A DNA stretch of 64,000 nucleotides from Streptomyces sp. NBC_01288 (GCF_035982055.1 NZ_CP108427.1:9113001-9177000); one strand, 5' to 3'. Numbered from the stretch's first letter, positions 25,488 to 34,205 are shown. Numbers and translations: made by a program. The notes: generated by a model not told the origin, from the letters alone.

Positions 25488-27290
25488 ATGCCCCGCGACG
25501 ACATCAACTGGACACCGTCCCCCGGCACCTCGACCGACCAACCCCGGCAGGTGCGCCGCATCCTCAAGCTCTTCAAGCCCTACCGCGCCCGGCTCGCGGT
25601 CGTCGGCCTCCTGGTCGGCGCCGCGTCCCTGGTCACCGTGGCGACCCCGTTCCTGCTGAAGGAGACGCTGGACGTCGCCATTCCGCAGAACCGCACCGGC
25701 CTGCTGAGCCTCCTCGCGCTCGGCATGATCCTGAGCGCCGTCCTGACCAGCATCTTCGGCGTGCTCCAGACCCTGATCTCCACCACGGTCGGCCAGCGCG
25801 TCATGCACGACCTGCGCACAGCGGTCTACGGCCGGCTCCAGCGCATGTCGCTCGCCTTCTTCACCCGGACCCGCACCGGCGAGGTCCAGTCCCGCATAGC
25901 CAACGACATCGGCGGCATGCAGGCGACCGTCACCTCCACGGCCACGTCCCTGGTGTCCAACCTCACCAGCGTGGTCGCCACGATCATCGCGATGATCGCC
26001 CTGGACTGGCGGCTGACCGTCGTCTCGCTGCTGCTGCTCCCGGTCTTCGTGTGGATCAGCCGCCGCGTCGGCAACGAACGCAAGAAGATCGCGACCCAAC
26101 GCCAGCGGCAGATGGCCGAGATGGCCGCCACGGTCACCGAGTCACTGTCCGTCAGCGGCATCCTGCTCGGCCGCACGATGGGCCGCTCCGACTCGCTCAC
26201 CCGCTCCTTCTCCGAGGAGTCCGAGGGCCTGGTCGACCTCGAAGTCCGGTCGAACATGGCCGGGCGCTGGCGTATGTCCGTCATCTCGATCGTCATGGCC
26301 GCGATGCCCGCCGTCATCTACTGGACGGCCGGCATGACCCTGCACCTGGGTGGCCCGGACGCCTCGATCGGCACCATCGTCGCCTTCGTCTCGCTCCAGC
26401 AGGGCCTGTTCCGCCCGGCCGTCAGCCTGCTGTCGACCGGCGTCCAGATCCAGACCTCGCTGGCGCTCTTCGCGCGCATCTTCGAGTATCTCGACCTGCC
26501 GATCGACATCACCGAGCGCGACAACCCGGTCCACCTCGACACCATCAAGGGCGAAGTCCGCTTCGAGGACGTCGAGTTCCACTACGACGACAAGAGCGGC
26601 GCGATCCTCGACGGCATCGACATCACCGTCCCCGCGGGCAACAGCCTCGCGATCGTCGGCCCTACCGGCGCCGGAAAGTCGACCCTCGGCTATCTCGTAC
26701 CCCGGCTCTACGACGTGACGGGCGGCCGGGTCACCCTCGACGGGGTCGACGTCCGCGACCTGGACTTCGACACGCTCGCGCGTGCCGTCGGCGTCGTCTC
26801 CCAGGAGACGTACCTCTTCCACGCCTCGGTCGCCGAGAACCTCCGCTTCGCCAAGCCCGACGCCACCGACGAGGAGCTGCACACGGCGGCGCGCGCGGCG
26901 CAGATCCACGAGCACATCGCGGGCCTGCCCGACGGGTACGACACGGTCGTCGGCGAGCGCGGCCACCGGTTCTCCGGCGGCGAGAAGCAGCGACTGGCCA
27001 TCGCCCGCACGATCCTGCGCGACCCGCCGGTCCTCATCCTGGACGAGGCGACCAGCGCGCTGGACAACCGCACCGAGGCCGCCGTCCAGGACGCCATCGA
27101 CGCCCTGTCGGCCAACCGCACCACGCTCACCATCGCGCACCGGCTGTCCACCATCCGGAGCGCCGACCAGATAATGGTCCTCGACTCCGGGCAGATCGCG
27201 GAGCGGGGCACGCACGAGGAACTGCTCGATCGGGACGGGCGGTACGCGGCTCTCGTACGCCGGGATGCCCAACTGGAACCGACAAGCTGA
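25488..27290 (+). CDS. ABC exporter (fused permease-ATPase), MarR-associated
   Basis: A 600-residue type IV exporter half-transporter. Six membrane spans occupy about residues 35-320 (for example LAVVGLLVGAASLVTVATPF and SNLTSVVATIIAMIALDW). The ATPase is complete: Walker A GPTGAGKSTLGYL, Q-loop VVSQETYLFH, signature FSGGEKQRLAIARTIL, Walker B VLILDEATSALD and His switch TIAHRLSTI. All motifs are intact, so it can work as a homodimer. A TAGGAG site precedes the ATG. The divergent MarR gene and operator suggest an inducible efflux pump for a toxic compound; the substrate is not predictable. Confidence 0.94.
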   Translation: MPRDDINWTPSPGTSTDQPRQVRRILKLFKPYRARLAVVGLLVGAASLVTVATPFLLKETLDVAIPQNRTGLLSLLALGMILSAVLTSIFGVLQTLISTTVGQRVMHDLRTAVYGRLQRMSLAFFTRTRTGEVQSRIANDIGGMQATVTSTATSLVSNLTSVVATIIAMIALDWRLTVVSLLLLPVFVWISRRVGNERKKIATQRQRQMAEMAATVTESLSVSGILLGRTMGRSDSLTRSFSEESEGLVDLEVRSNMAGRWRMSVISIVMAAMPAVIYWTAGMTLHLGGPDASIGTIVAFVSLQQGLFRPAVSLLSTGVQIQTSLALFARIFEYLDLPIDITERDNPVHLDTIKGEVRFEDVEFHYDDKSGAILDGIDITVPAGNSLAIVGPTGAGKSTLGYLVPRLYDVTGGRVTLDGVDVRDLDFDTLARAVGVVSQETYLFHASVAENLRFAKPDATDEELHTAARAAQIHEHIAGLPDGYDTVVGERGHRFSGGEKQRLAIARTILRDPPVLILDEATSALDNRTEAAVQDAIDALSANRTTLTIAHRLSTIRSADQIMVLDSGQIAERGTHEELLDRDGRYAALVRRDAQLEPTS

Positions 27291-27333
27291 AGATATGCCG
27301 GGTTTGTGACGATGTGCGGGTTACCGTGCCCGC

Positions 27334-28176
27334 ATGCAGATGAACACTCCGCCACGGAGCACGATTCGACTGACCCGCAGGGGCCGGGTCGCCCTCATCG
27401 CGACGGGGGCCGTCGTGGCCGGCACCGCCGTGGCGGTGCCGCTGCTGAGCCTGGAGAGCGAGGGCGACACACGCCCCACCTCGCTGGTGATCCCGGAGGG
27501 CTGGCGCTCGGGCCAGATCTACGAGGCCGTGGACAAGGTCCTCACGCTGCCGGTCGGGACCACCAAGAAGTCGATCGCGAAAGCGGGCCTGAAACTGCCG
27601 ACCGATGCGGAGGGCAACCCCGAGGGCTATCTCTTCCCGGCGACGTATCCGCTGGAGAAGAAGTCCACGCCCGTGTCGCTTCTGTCGTTCATGGTCAACA
27701 CCGCGAACAAGAAGTTCAACGGAGCCCCGGTCGCGGCCGGCGCCCAGCGCAACGCGATGAACGTCTATCAGGCGGTCACCATCGCGAGCATCGTGCAGGC
27801 CGAGGCGGCGTCCACGGCCGACATGGGGAAGGTGGCCCGGGTCATCTTCAACCGCCTCGAACGCGGCATGCCGTTGCAGATGGACTCCACCATCAACTAC
27901 GCGCTCAACCGCGCCACGTTGAAGACCACCGGCAGTGACACCCGGCTCGACAGCCCCTACAACTCCTACCAGCGCATGGGCCTGCCGCCCACCCCGATCG
28001 ACAACCCGGGCGAGGACGCGATGCGCGCCGCGATCAACCCGCCCCCGGGCGACTGGCTGTACTTCGTCACGGTCAAGCCCGGCGACACCCGCTTCGCGGC
28101 GACCTACGAGGAACACCAGCGCAACGTGGCCGAGTTCAACGCGGCCCAGAAGAACAGTGCGTCGCCCGTGAAGTGA
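27334..28176 (+). CDS. mltG: Endolytic transglycosylase MltG-like (YceG)
   Basis: A 280-residue membrane-anchored enzyme with one N-terminal span (about residues 18-37). The YceG/MltG core shows PEGYLFPATYPL, the catalytic Glu region ASIVQAEAAS, VARVIFNRLERGMPLQMDST, and the ending motif SPYNSYQRMGLPPTPIDNPG. MltG cleaves nascent glycan strands and so sets peptidoglycan chain length. At 280 residues it is shorter than the usual 350-600 residue MltG, because the N-terminal LysM-like part is reduced to a small VIPEGWRSGQIYEAV segment. It is probably an accessory paralogue. It follows the exporter gene by 43 bases. Confidence 0.88.
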   Translation: MQMNTPPRSTIRLTRRGRVALIATGAVVAGTAVAVPLLSLESEGDTRPTSLVIPEGWRSGQIYEAVDKVLTLPVGTTKKSIAKAGLKLPTDAEGNPEGYLFPATYPLEKKSTPVSLLSFMVNTANKKFNGAPVAAGAQRNAMNVYQAVTIASIVQAEAASTADMGKVARVIFNRLERGMPLQMDSTINYALNRATLKTTGSDTRLDSPYNSYQRMGLPPTPIDNPGEDAMRAAINPPPGDWLYFVTVKPGDTRFAATYEEHQRNVAEFNAAQKNSASPVK

Positions 28177-28195
28177 CCCGAGCGGGACGCCGTAG

Positions 28196-28226
28196 GGCGG
28201 CGCTCGGCTTTCCGGCCGGCGCCGCC
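28196..28226 (+). terminator. Hairpin after mltG
   Basis: GGCGGCGC (28196-28203) pairs perfectly with GCGCCGCC (28219-28226); inner CGG/CCG bases add to the stem. It lies 20 bases after the mltG stop and has no U-tract, which is normal for streptomycete terminators. Confidence 0.6.
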
Positions 28227-28316
28227 TGATGTGTCGCGGGGCTGTGCGGCGGCAGGCTCATGTGCGCGTTTCGGGGTGAGTGGCTTGTGATTCGTTGGCG
28301 GGTGCGGGTCCGCTGT

Positions 28317-28344
28317 GGCTGGTCGCGCAGTTCCCCGCGCCCCT
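28317..28344 (-). repeat. Dispersed Streptomyces intergenic repeat, copy 2
   Basis: This 28-bp segment is an exact reverse-complement match to 13103-13130. It lies in the 208-bp gap between mltG and the flavin monooxygenase gene, just beyond the 3' end of both. The GCGCCCC-GAAA left arm of copy 1 is missing here: the flanking bases read CTCAAAAG, so the hairpin is not conserved while the core is. Confidence 0.8.
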
Positions 28345-28384
28345 CAAAAGACCCTGGGCCGGCCGGTAAGTGCCCCGAACAACC

Positions 28385-29461
28385 TCAGACTGCCACCGGC
28401 TCCCCGGCCAGCAACCGTCTGATGTCCCGCACTGCCGCCCGTCCCGCCCGATTCGCGCCGATGGTGCTCGCCGACGGTCCGTACCCGACGAGATGGACCC
28501 GCGGATCGGCGACCGCGCGTGTTCCCTCGACGCGGATACCGCCACCCGGCTCGCGCAGCTTCAGCGGGGACAGGTGGTCGATCGCGGCCCGGAAGCCGGT
28601 TGCCCACAGGATGACATCGGCGTCCACATGGCGGCCGTCGTTCCAGTCCACCCCGTCGGGTGTGATCCGGTCGAACATCGGCTGCCGGTCGAGGACCCCG
28701 TCCGCGATCGCCTGCCGGATCGCGTCGTTCAGCGGCAGCCCGGTCACGGAGACGACGCTCTTCGGGGGCAGCCCCTGTCGCACCCGCTCCTCGACCAGCG
28801 CCACGGCCGCCCGGCCCACGTCCTCGGTGAACGGGCCCTCGCGGAAGACCGGCGGGCGCCGGGTCACCCACGTCGTCGCGGCCGCGTAGGGGGCCAGCTC
28901 CATCAGATGCTGCGTGCCGGACGCGCCCCCGCCCACCACGACCACCCGCAGCCCGGCGAACTCCTCCGGCCCCGGATACTGCGCGGTGTGCAACTGCCGC
29001 CCCTGGAAGGTCTCTTGACCGGGATAACGCGGCCAGAACGGCCGGTCCCAGGTACCCGTCGCGTTGATCAGCGCCCGCGTCGACCACGTACCGTCCGACG
29101 TCTCGACGAGCAGTCGGCCACCCTCGCCCTCCCGTACCGCCTTCACGTCCGCCGGCCGCCGTACCCGCAGGTCGAAGGCCCGCTCGTACGCGGCGAAGTA
29201 CTCGGCGATCACCTCGGCGGACGGCCGGGTCGGATCGGCGTCCGTGAGTTCCATGCCCGGCAGCGCGTGCATTCCGTGCACCTTGCCGTACGTCAACGAC
29301 GGCCACCGGAACTGCCAGGCCCCGCCCGGCGCGGGCGCGTGGTCCAGCACCACGAAGTCGCGCTCCAGCTCGAAACCGGTGCGCCGCAGGTGATAGGCGC
29401 CGGCCAAGCCTGCCTGCCCGGCGCCTATGACGACCACGTCGACCTCACGTGTGTTGTTCAC
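28385..29461 (-). CDS. Flavin-containing monooxygenase-like NAD(P)/FAD oxidoreductase
   Basis: A 358-residue flavoprotein with an FAD-binding Rossmann motif (VVVIGAGQAGLAGAYHL) and a second NAD(P)H-binding motif (RVVVVGGGASGTQHLME). The Trp-rich segment PAPGGAWQFRWPSLTYGK is like that of group B monooxygenases of the YUCCA/ArsO kind. Last gene of the sulfonate operon, 42 bases after the ssuD-like gene. It may oxidise a sulfur or organosulfur compound feeding into or out of desulfonation; this is inferred from context. It lacks the large Baeyer-Villiger motif. Confidence 0.88.
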   Translation of the reverse strand: MNNTREVDVVVIGAGQAGLAGAYHLRRTGFELERDFVVLDHAPAPGGAWQFRWPSLTYGKVHGMHALPGMELTDADPTRPSAEVIAEYFAAYERAFDLRVRRPADVKAVREGEGGRLLVETSDGTWSTRALINATGTWDRPFWPRYPGQETFQGRQLHTAQYPGPEEFAGLRVVVVGGGASGTQHLMELAPYAAATTWVTRRPPVFREGPFTEDVGRAAVALVEERVRQGLPPKSVVSVTGLPLNDAIRQAIADGVLDRQPMFDRITPDGVDWNDGRHVDADVILWATGFRAAIDHLSPLKLREPGGGIRVEGTRAVADPRVHLVGYGPSASTIGANRAGRAAVRDIRRLLAGEPVAV

Positions 29462-29503
29462 GTTTGTACGAACAGCGCCGGGGCCGTGGATCTTCCCGCC
29501 CGC

Positions 29504-30646
29504 TCAGCGCCCGCCGCTCACGAGCAACGGCAGACCGGCCTTCGTCCTCCCCTCGACCAGCCCACGCGCCGCCAGTTCGGGAATCACGCCCTCCCCGAAC
29601 CAGTACGCCTCCTCCAGATGCGGATACCCGGACAGCACGAAGTGCTCGACGCCCAGCGAGTGGTACTCCTCGATCAGGTCCGCGACCTCGGCATGGCTGC
29701 CCACGAGCGCCGTGCCCGCGCCACCCCGGACGAGACCGACCCCCGCCCACAGGTTCGGATGGATCTCCAGTTCGTCGCGCGAACCGCCGTGCAGCGCCAA
29801 CATCCGCTGCTGGCCCACCGATTCACTGCGCCCGAGCGCCGCCTGCGCCGCCGCGATCGTGTCCGCGTCGAGGTCGTCGAGCAGCCGGTTCGCGGTCGCC
29901 CACGCCTCGGCCGACGAGTCCCGCGAGATGGTGTGCAGCCGCACTCCGAACCGCACGTCCCGCCCCTCCCGCTCGGCCAGCCCGCGAATCCAGTCGATCT
30001 TCTCCTTGACCTGCGCCGGCGGTTCTCCCCAGGTGAGATACACGTCCGCATGCCGGGCGGCCACCGGCCCGGCCGCCGCCGACGAACCCCCGAAGAACAC
30101 CTGCGGCACCGGATCGGGCGGCAGCGCCGTCAGCCCGCCATCCACCTGGTAGTGGACACCGTCGAAGTCGTACGGCTCGCCCCGCCACACCCCTCGTACG
30201 ACCGACAGGAACTCGTCCGTACGGGCGTACCGTTGGTCGTGGCCGAGACGGTCGCCGAACCGGCGCTGCTCGGCCGAGTCGCCGCCGGTGACGACGTTGA
30301 GCAACAGCCGCCCCCGCGTGATCCGTTGATAGGTCGCCGCCATCTGCGCGGCCAGCGTCGGCGAGATCACCCCCGGCCGGAACGCCACCAGGAACTTCAG
30401 CCGCTCGGTGTGCTGGGCCAGCGCCACGGTGGTCAGCCAGGCGTCCTCGCACCAGGTGCCGGTCGGCGTCAGCACCGCCTCGAAGCCCAACTGCTCGGCG
30501 GCCTTGGCGATTTGGGCGAGGTACTCGATGTCCGGCGGCCGCACCCCGCGGACCGCGCCCGCGCGATTGGGTCCGTAGGCGTGCCGGTCGACGAGGGTAC
30601 GGCCGTCGCCGCCCGTCGGCAGGAACCAGTGGAGGCGGACGGTCAT
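29504..30646 (-). CDS. ssuD: LLM-class alkanesulfonate monooxygenase, SsuD-like
   Basis: A 380-residue bacterial-luciferase-fold enzyme of the SsuD kind (LHWFLPTGGDGRTL at the start, FRPGVISPTLAAQMAATYQR, NVVTGGDSAEQRRFGDRL, GGSSAAAGPVAARHADVYLT). SsuD uses FMNH2 and O2 to split alkanesulfonates into aldehyde and sulfite, giving sulfur for cysteine. The start codon is directly after the ssuA stop (no space between them), so translation is coupled. No dedicated flavin reductase gene (ssuE) is seen in the operon; the partner would come from elsewhere. Confidence 0.92.
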   Translation of the reverse strand: MTVRLHWFLPTGGDGRTLVDRHAYGPNRAGAVRGVRPPDIEYLAQIAKAAEQLGFEAVLTPTGTWCEDAWLTTVALAQHTERLKFLVAFRPGVISPTLAAQMAATYQRITRGRLLLNVVTGGDSAEQRRFGDRLGHDQRYARTDEFLSVVRGVWRGEPYDFDGVHYQVDGGLTALPPDPVPQVFFGGSSAAAGPVAARHADVYLTWGEPPAQVKEKIDWIRGLAEREGRDVRFGVRLHTISRDSSAEAWATANRLLDDLDADTIAAAQAALGRSESVGQQRMLALHGGSRDELEIHPNLWAGVGLVRGGAGTALVGSHAEVADLIEEYHSLGVEHFVLSGYPHLEEAYWFGEGVIPELAARGLVEGRTKAGLPLLVSGGR

Positions 30647-30647
30647 G

Positions 30648-31673
30648 TCACTTCTCCTTGTAGACGCGCGGCGCGGTCGTCGAGGCCGGCAGGCTGCCGT
30701 TGAAGCGGGTGTCGACGAACTCGGCGAAGTCGACCTTGCGCGGGATGAGTTTCAGGTTGGTGAAGGTGTCCGCGATCTGCTGCTCGGAGGCGATCAGCGG
30801 CTTGTCGACGGCCACCGAGATACGGGAGGCGTTCGTGCGCTTCACCGAGGCCAGCGCCACCGCGTACGGCAGCCCGGTGTCCTTCGCCCACACCTTGGCC
30901 CACGCGTCGGGGTGGTCGTAGACCCAGTCCTGTGCGCGGCGCAACCGTGCCAGATAGTCCTTGATGGCCGCGGCCTTCTTGCTGTTCTCCAGCGCGGAGG
31001 GCGCCGCCACCTGGAAGTTGAGCCCGTTGACCAGACCCTGACCGGTCGTCAGGATGCGGCCCTGCTTCGCCTGGAGGACCTGCGAGGTGTACGGGTCCCA
31101 GACCGTCCACGCGTCCACCTTGCCGCTGGTGAACGCGGCCAGCGCGTCGGCCGGTTGCAGGTACTTGACCTTGACGTCGCTCAGGGTGAGCCCGGCCGCC
31201 TTGAGGGAGGCGATCAGCTGGAAGTGCGCGGACGAACCCTGCGCCACGGCAATGGACTTGCCCTTGAGCTGCTCGGGCGAGGTCAGCTTGGAGTCCTTCG
31301 GTACGAGGATGGCCTCGCCCTGGGAGTTGCCGTGCGAGGCGGCCACCACCTTGATCTTCGAGCCCGCGCCCGCCGCGAACACCGGCGGGGTGTTGCCGAC
31401 GGCGCCGATGTCGACGGCCTTGGCGTTGACGGCTTCCAGGAGCGGCGGACCGGAGGTGAACGTGGACCACTTGATCTTGTAGTCCAGGTTCTTGAGTTCA
31501 CCGGCGGCCCGCAGCACCGCTTCCGAACCGCCTTTCTGGTCACCGACGTTGAGCGTGAGTGAGCCCTTGCCGTCGGTGCCCGTCGAGGTCTCGGCGGCCG
31601 AGTTCCCGCCGCAGGCGGTGAGCAGGAGGGCGAGGGGGAGAAGCAGGGCGGCGGGGACGAGACTTCGTCGCAT
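30648..31673 (-). CDS. ssuA: Aliphatic sulfonate ABC transporter, substrate-binding lipoprotein
   Basis: A 341-residue lipoprotein. The signal peptide ends in the lipobox LLTAC (Cys21). The mature part is a SsuA/TauA-type periplasmic-binding fold (TLNVGDQKGGSEAVLRAAGE, then VDIGAVGNTPPVFAAGAGSK and VDAWTVWDPYTSQVL). It would capture sulfonates outside the membrane and deliver them to the SsuC/SsuB importer encoded upstream. It is 42 bases after ssuB and touches ssuD. Confidence 0.93.
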   Translation of the reverse strand: MRRSLVPAALLLPLALLLTACGGNSAAETSTGTDGKGSLTLNVGDQKGGSEAVLRAAGELKNLDYKIKWSTFTSGPPLLEAVNAKAVDIGAVGNTPPVFAAGAGSKIKVVAASHGNSQGEAILVPKDSKLTSPEQLKGKSIAVAQGSSAHFQLIASLKAAGLTLSDVKVKYLQPADALAAFTSGKVDAWTVWDPYTSQVLQAKQGRILTTGQGLVNGLNFQVAAPSALENSKKAAAIKDYLARLRRAQDWVYDHPDAWAKVWAKDTGLPYAVALASVKRTNASRISVAVDKPLIASEQQIADTFTNLKLIPRKVDFAEFVDTRFNGSLPASTTAPRVYKEK

Positions 31674-31715
31674 GGGGGATCCGTTCTCGGTAACCGGGAT
31701 GGTGCGTGGGGGAGT

Positions 31716-32483
31716 TCAGGCGGCTTCGGCGGCGGTGTCGACGCCGAGGCGTTCCAGGAGTCCGGCGCGCAGTTCGGCGAACCGGGGGTCGGTGATGCCG
31801 CGCGGCCGGTCCAGGTCGATCCGCTGCTCGTGCGCGATGACACCGTCGTCCATCACCAGGACCCGGTCGGCGAGCAGCACGGCCTCCTCGACGTCATGGG
31901 TCACCAACAGGACGGCACAGCCCCGCCGTTGCCACAGCTCACCCACCAACCGCTGCGCCCTGATCCGGGTGAGCGCGTCGAGCGCGCCGAACGGCTCGTC
32001 GAGCAGCAGCAGATCGGGCTCACGCACCAGGGCGCGGGCCAGCGAGGCCCGTTGCGCCTCACCGCCGGACAGCGTCCTGGGCCACGCGTCGGAGTGATCC
32101 CCGAGCCCGACCTCCGCCAACGCCCGCTCGGCTACGGCCCGTTCGGGCTTGCCGGGCAGCCCGAGCAGGACGTTGCGCCACACCTTCTTCCACGGCATCA
32201 GCCGGGGCGCCTGGAACGCGACGGCCTTGCGGCGCGGGACGAGGACGGTGCCCTCGATGTCCCGGTCGAGCCCGGCGAGGATGCGCAACAGCGTGGACTT
32301 GCCGCAGCCGCTGCGGCCGAGCAGCGCCACGAACTCGCCCTGCCGCACGTCGAGTTGAAGCTTGTCGATGACGGCGCGGCCGTCGAAGGAACGGGTCAGC
32401 CCCTCGACGCGTACCGCCTGCGTGGTCACCGGCGACCGGGTCGCCGATCGGGTGGTCACCGGCCCGTGAACGTCGGTCGCCAT
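31716..32483 (-). CDS. ssuB: Aliphatic sulfonate ABC transporter, ATP-binding protein
   Basis: A 255-residue ABC ATPase with Walker A GRSGCGKSTLLRIL, Q-loop AFQAPRLMPWKKVW, signature LSGGEAQRASLARALV, Walker B LLLLDEPFGALD and His switch LVTHDVEEA. The Q-loop sequence RLMPWKKV is characteristic of the nitrate/sulfonate/taurine importers. The first 28 bases overlap the end of ssuC, so the two are co-transcribed and probably translationally coupled. Confidence 0.94.
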   Translation of the reverse strand: MATDVHGPVTTRSATRSPVTTQAVRVEGLTRSFDGRAVIDKLQLDVRQGEFVALLGRSGCGKSTLLRILAGLDRDIEGTVLVPRRKAVAFQAPRLMPWKKVWRNVLLGLPGKPERAVAERALAEVGLGDHSDAWPRTLSGGEAQRASLARALVREPDLLLLDEPFGALDALTRIRAQRLVGELWQRRGCAVLLVTHDVEEAVLLADRVLVMDDGVIAHEQRIDLDRPRGITDPRFAELRAGLLERLGVDTAAEAA

Positions 32484-33349
32484 TGCAGCAGCAGCCTTTC
32501 GAGGGTGCGGACGAGGAAGTCGGCCAGCAGGCCGAGGAAGGCGTAGACGATCAGACAGACCACGATCACGTCGGTCTGCAGGAAGTCCCGGGCCTGCACC
32601 ATGAGGAAACCGATGCCGGCGTCCGCGTTGATCTGCTCCGCGAAGACGAGCGCCAGCCAGGCGATGCCGAGGGAGTAGCGCAGCCCGGTCATCGCGTTGG
32701 GCAGCGCACTCGGCAGCACCACATGCCGGACGAGCCCCCAGCGGGACAGCCCGAGCGACTCACCGGCCTCGATCAACTGACTGTCCACGCCGCGGATTCC
32801 GGCGTAGACGTTGAGGTAGAGCGGGAAGGTCACGCCGAGCGTGATGATGGCGACCTTCGGCGCCTCGCCGATGCCAAACCAGATGATGAACAGCGGGATC
32901 AGCCCGACGAAGGGCACGGTCCGCAGCATCTGCAAGGGGGCGTCGACCAGGTCCTCGCCGACCCTGAACAGGCCGGAGACCAGGGCGAGTCCGGTGCCGA
33001 TGACGGCACCGAGCAGCAGCCCGACGGCGACCCGTTGCAGCGAGGTCGCCATGGCCGAGGTCAGCGAACCGCTCTCGACCAGATCCCGGCCGACCTGGGC
33101 GATCCGCCCGGGTGAGGCGAGCACGTCGGAGGTCAACACGCGTGTGCTGCTGAGGAGTTGCCACAGTGCGAGCAGGACGAGCGGGCCGGTGGTGCGGCGC
33201 AGCCAGCGGGGGACGCGGGTGCGGCGCGAGGAGGTGGGGACGAGGGGGACGAGTTCGAGGGGAGCGGGATCGCCGGACTCGGCCTTCGATATTGATATAG
33301 CGGAAATGTCGGGCTCGGAGGAACCGGGCGGTGCATGACTGATGCTCAT
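32456..33349 (-). CDS. ssuC: Aliphatic sulfonate ABC transporter, permease
   Basis: A 297-residue permease with about six membrane spans and the EAA loop (LIEAGESLGLSRWGLVRHVV) that contacts the ATPase. Similarity is to SsuC/TauC permeases (TVPFVGLIPLFIIWFGIGEA). It is the first structural gene of the operon. Its 126-bp leader between 33350 and 33475 separates it from a small cysteine-rich leader peptide gene, which points to regulation by cysteine supply during translation. Confidence 0.93.
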   Translation of the reverse strand: MSISHAPPGSSEPDISAISISKAESGDPAPLELVPLVPTSSRRTRVPRWLRRTTGPLVLLALWQLLSSTRVLTSDVLASPGRIAQVGRDLVESGSLTSAMATSLQRVAVGLLLGAVIGTGLALVSGLFRVGEDLVDAPLQMLRTVPFVGLIPLFIIWFGIGEAPKVAIITLGVTFPLYLNVYAGIRGVDSQLIEAGESLGLSRWGLVRHVVLPSALPNAMTGLRYSLGIAWLALVFAEQINADAGIGFLMVQARDFLQTDVIVVCLIVYAFLGLLADFLVRTLERLLLQWRPTFTGR

Positions 33350-33475
33350 GGGTGCTCCACGGGTGGGGGAGAGCGTCCGGTGAGAAGGGGGGTACGCCTC
33401 AACGCCGCCGTGTCATGACGGTGCGCACGGGCACGGCGGAGTGCGGGAAAACGAGGGGTGAGGCGGAAGGAGACG

Positions 33476-33559
33476 TCAGCAGCCGCGGCAACACGCGGCG
33501 GAAGCCACCCGCAGCAGGTCGATGTGACCGCGCGTGGTGAGCAGAACTGAACGCAACAT
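33476..33559 (-). CDS. Cysteine-rich leader peptide of the sulfonate operon (27 aa)
   Basis: A 27-codon reading frame before ssuC. It begins MLRSVLLTTRGHIDLLRVAS and ends in a Cys-rich tail (AACCRGC) directly before TGA. The TTRGHIDLLRVASAxC pattern matches the short leader peptides repeatedly found before sulfur-assimilation genes in actinobacteria. In mycobacteria, comparable Cys-rich upstream frames let ribosome stalling at Cys codons raise expression of the genes behind them when cysteine is scarce. Three of the last five codons are Cys, two of them adjacent to each other. No clear attenuator hairpin was identified by eye in the following 126 bases. Too short for the usual gene callers. 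Confidence 0.8.
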   Translation of the reverse strand: MLRSVLLTTRGHIDLLRVASAACCRGC

Positions 33560-33709
33560 GCGGCCGAAAGTAGGTCAGATGGCGTGGCACGGTCAATGGT
33601 GTCTCGCGGACTGGACCCCTCGTATCAGGGGCCGGGCGATCGATCGGGCGAGGAGCCCGACGGACGAGAATCGGACGAGGAGTCCGATGGATGGGTCAGG
33701 ATGGGAGGC

Positions 33710-34138
33710 ATGTCAGCTGCCTTCACGACCCGAGTCCTGAACGTCGCCACCGGTTCCCGGGAACGGGTCATGGACCTGACCCGCGACTGCGAGGCCTTCC
33801 TCCGGGAGGCGGCGGTCGGCCGCGACGGTCTCCTCAACATCTTCGTCCCCCACGCCACCGCGGGCGTCGCGATCCTGGAGACGGGCGCGGGCAGCGACGA
33901 CGACCTCCTCGCCGCCCTGCACACCCTCCTCCCCGCCGACGACCGCTGGCAGCACCGCCACGGCAGCCCCGGGCACGGCCGCGACCACGTCCTCCCGGCC
34001 TTCGTACCGCCGCATGCGACGTTGCCGGTGGTGGGCGGACGGCTGGAGTTGGGGACGTGGCAGTCGGTGTGTCTGGTCGATACGAACAGGGACAACCCCG
34101 AGCGGAAGGTGCGCCTCACCTTTCTTGCAGGGTCTTGA
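33710..34138 (+). CDS. YjbQ/UPF0047 family protein
   Basis: A 142-residue protein of the YjbQ/UPF0047 family. Conserved segments are LLNIFVPHATAGVAILETG, the DDDLLAALHTLLP region, HRHGSPGHGRDHVLPAFV and GTWQSVCLVDTN, with His residues placed as expected. Some members show weak thiamine-phosphate synthase activity; the physiological role is not known. The ATG at 33710 gives MSAAFTTRVL; an ATG three codons earlier is possible and both lie close to a GGGAGG. It is divergent from the sulfonate operon. Confidence 0.85.
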   Translation: MSAAFTTRVLNVATGSRERVMDLTRDCEAFLREAAVGRDGLLNIFVPHATAGVAILETGAGSDDDLLAALHTLLPADDRWQHRHGSPGHGRDHVLPAFVPPHATLPVVGGRLELGTWQSVCLVDTNRDNPERKVRLTFLAGS

Positions 34139-34174
34139 TGCTGTCTCTGATCTCCGGGTGCCTCCTCAGGCTGA

Positions 34175-34205
34175 GCTGCCCGGGCCGGTGACCGTTCCGG
34201 GCAGC
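34175..34205. terminator. Bidirectional hairpin between yjbQ-like gene and GH78 gene
   Basis: GCTGCCCGG (34175-34183) and CCGGGCAGC (34197-34205) form a perfect 9-bp stem with a 13-base loop, placed between two convergent stop codons (34138 and 34219). Confidence 0.65.

Noticed and set aside
33399..33596. A 65-codon minus-strand frame overlapping the leader peptide
   Set aside because: It lacks conserved features, and its frame conflicts with the leader peptide, whose sequence pattern is typical.
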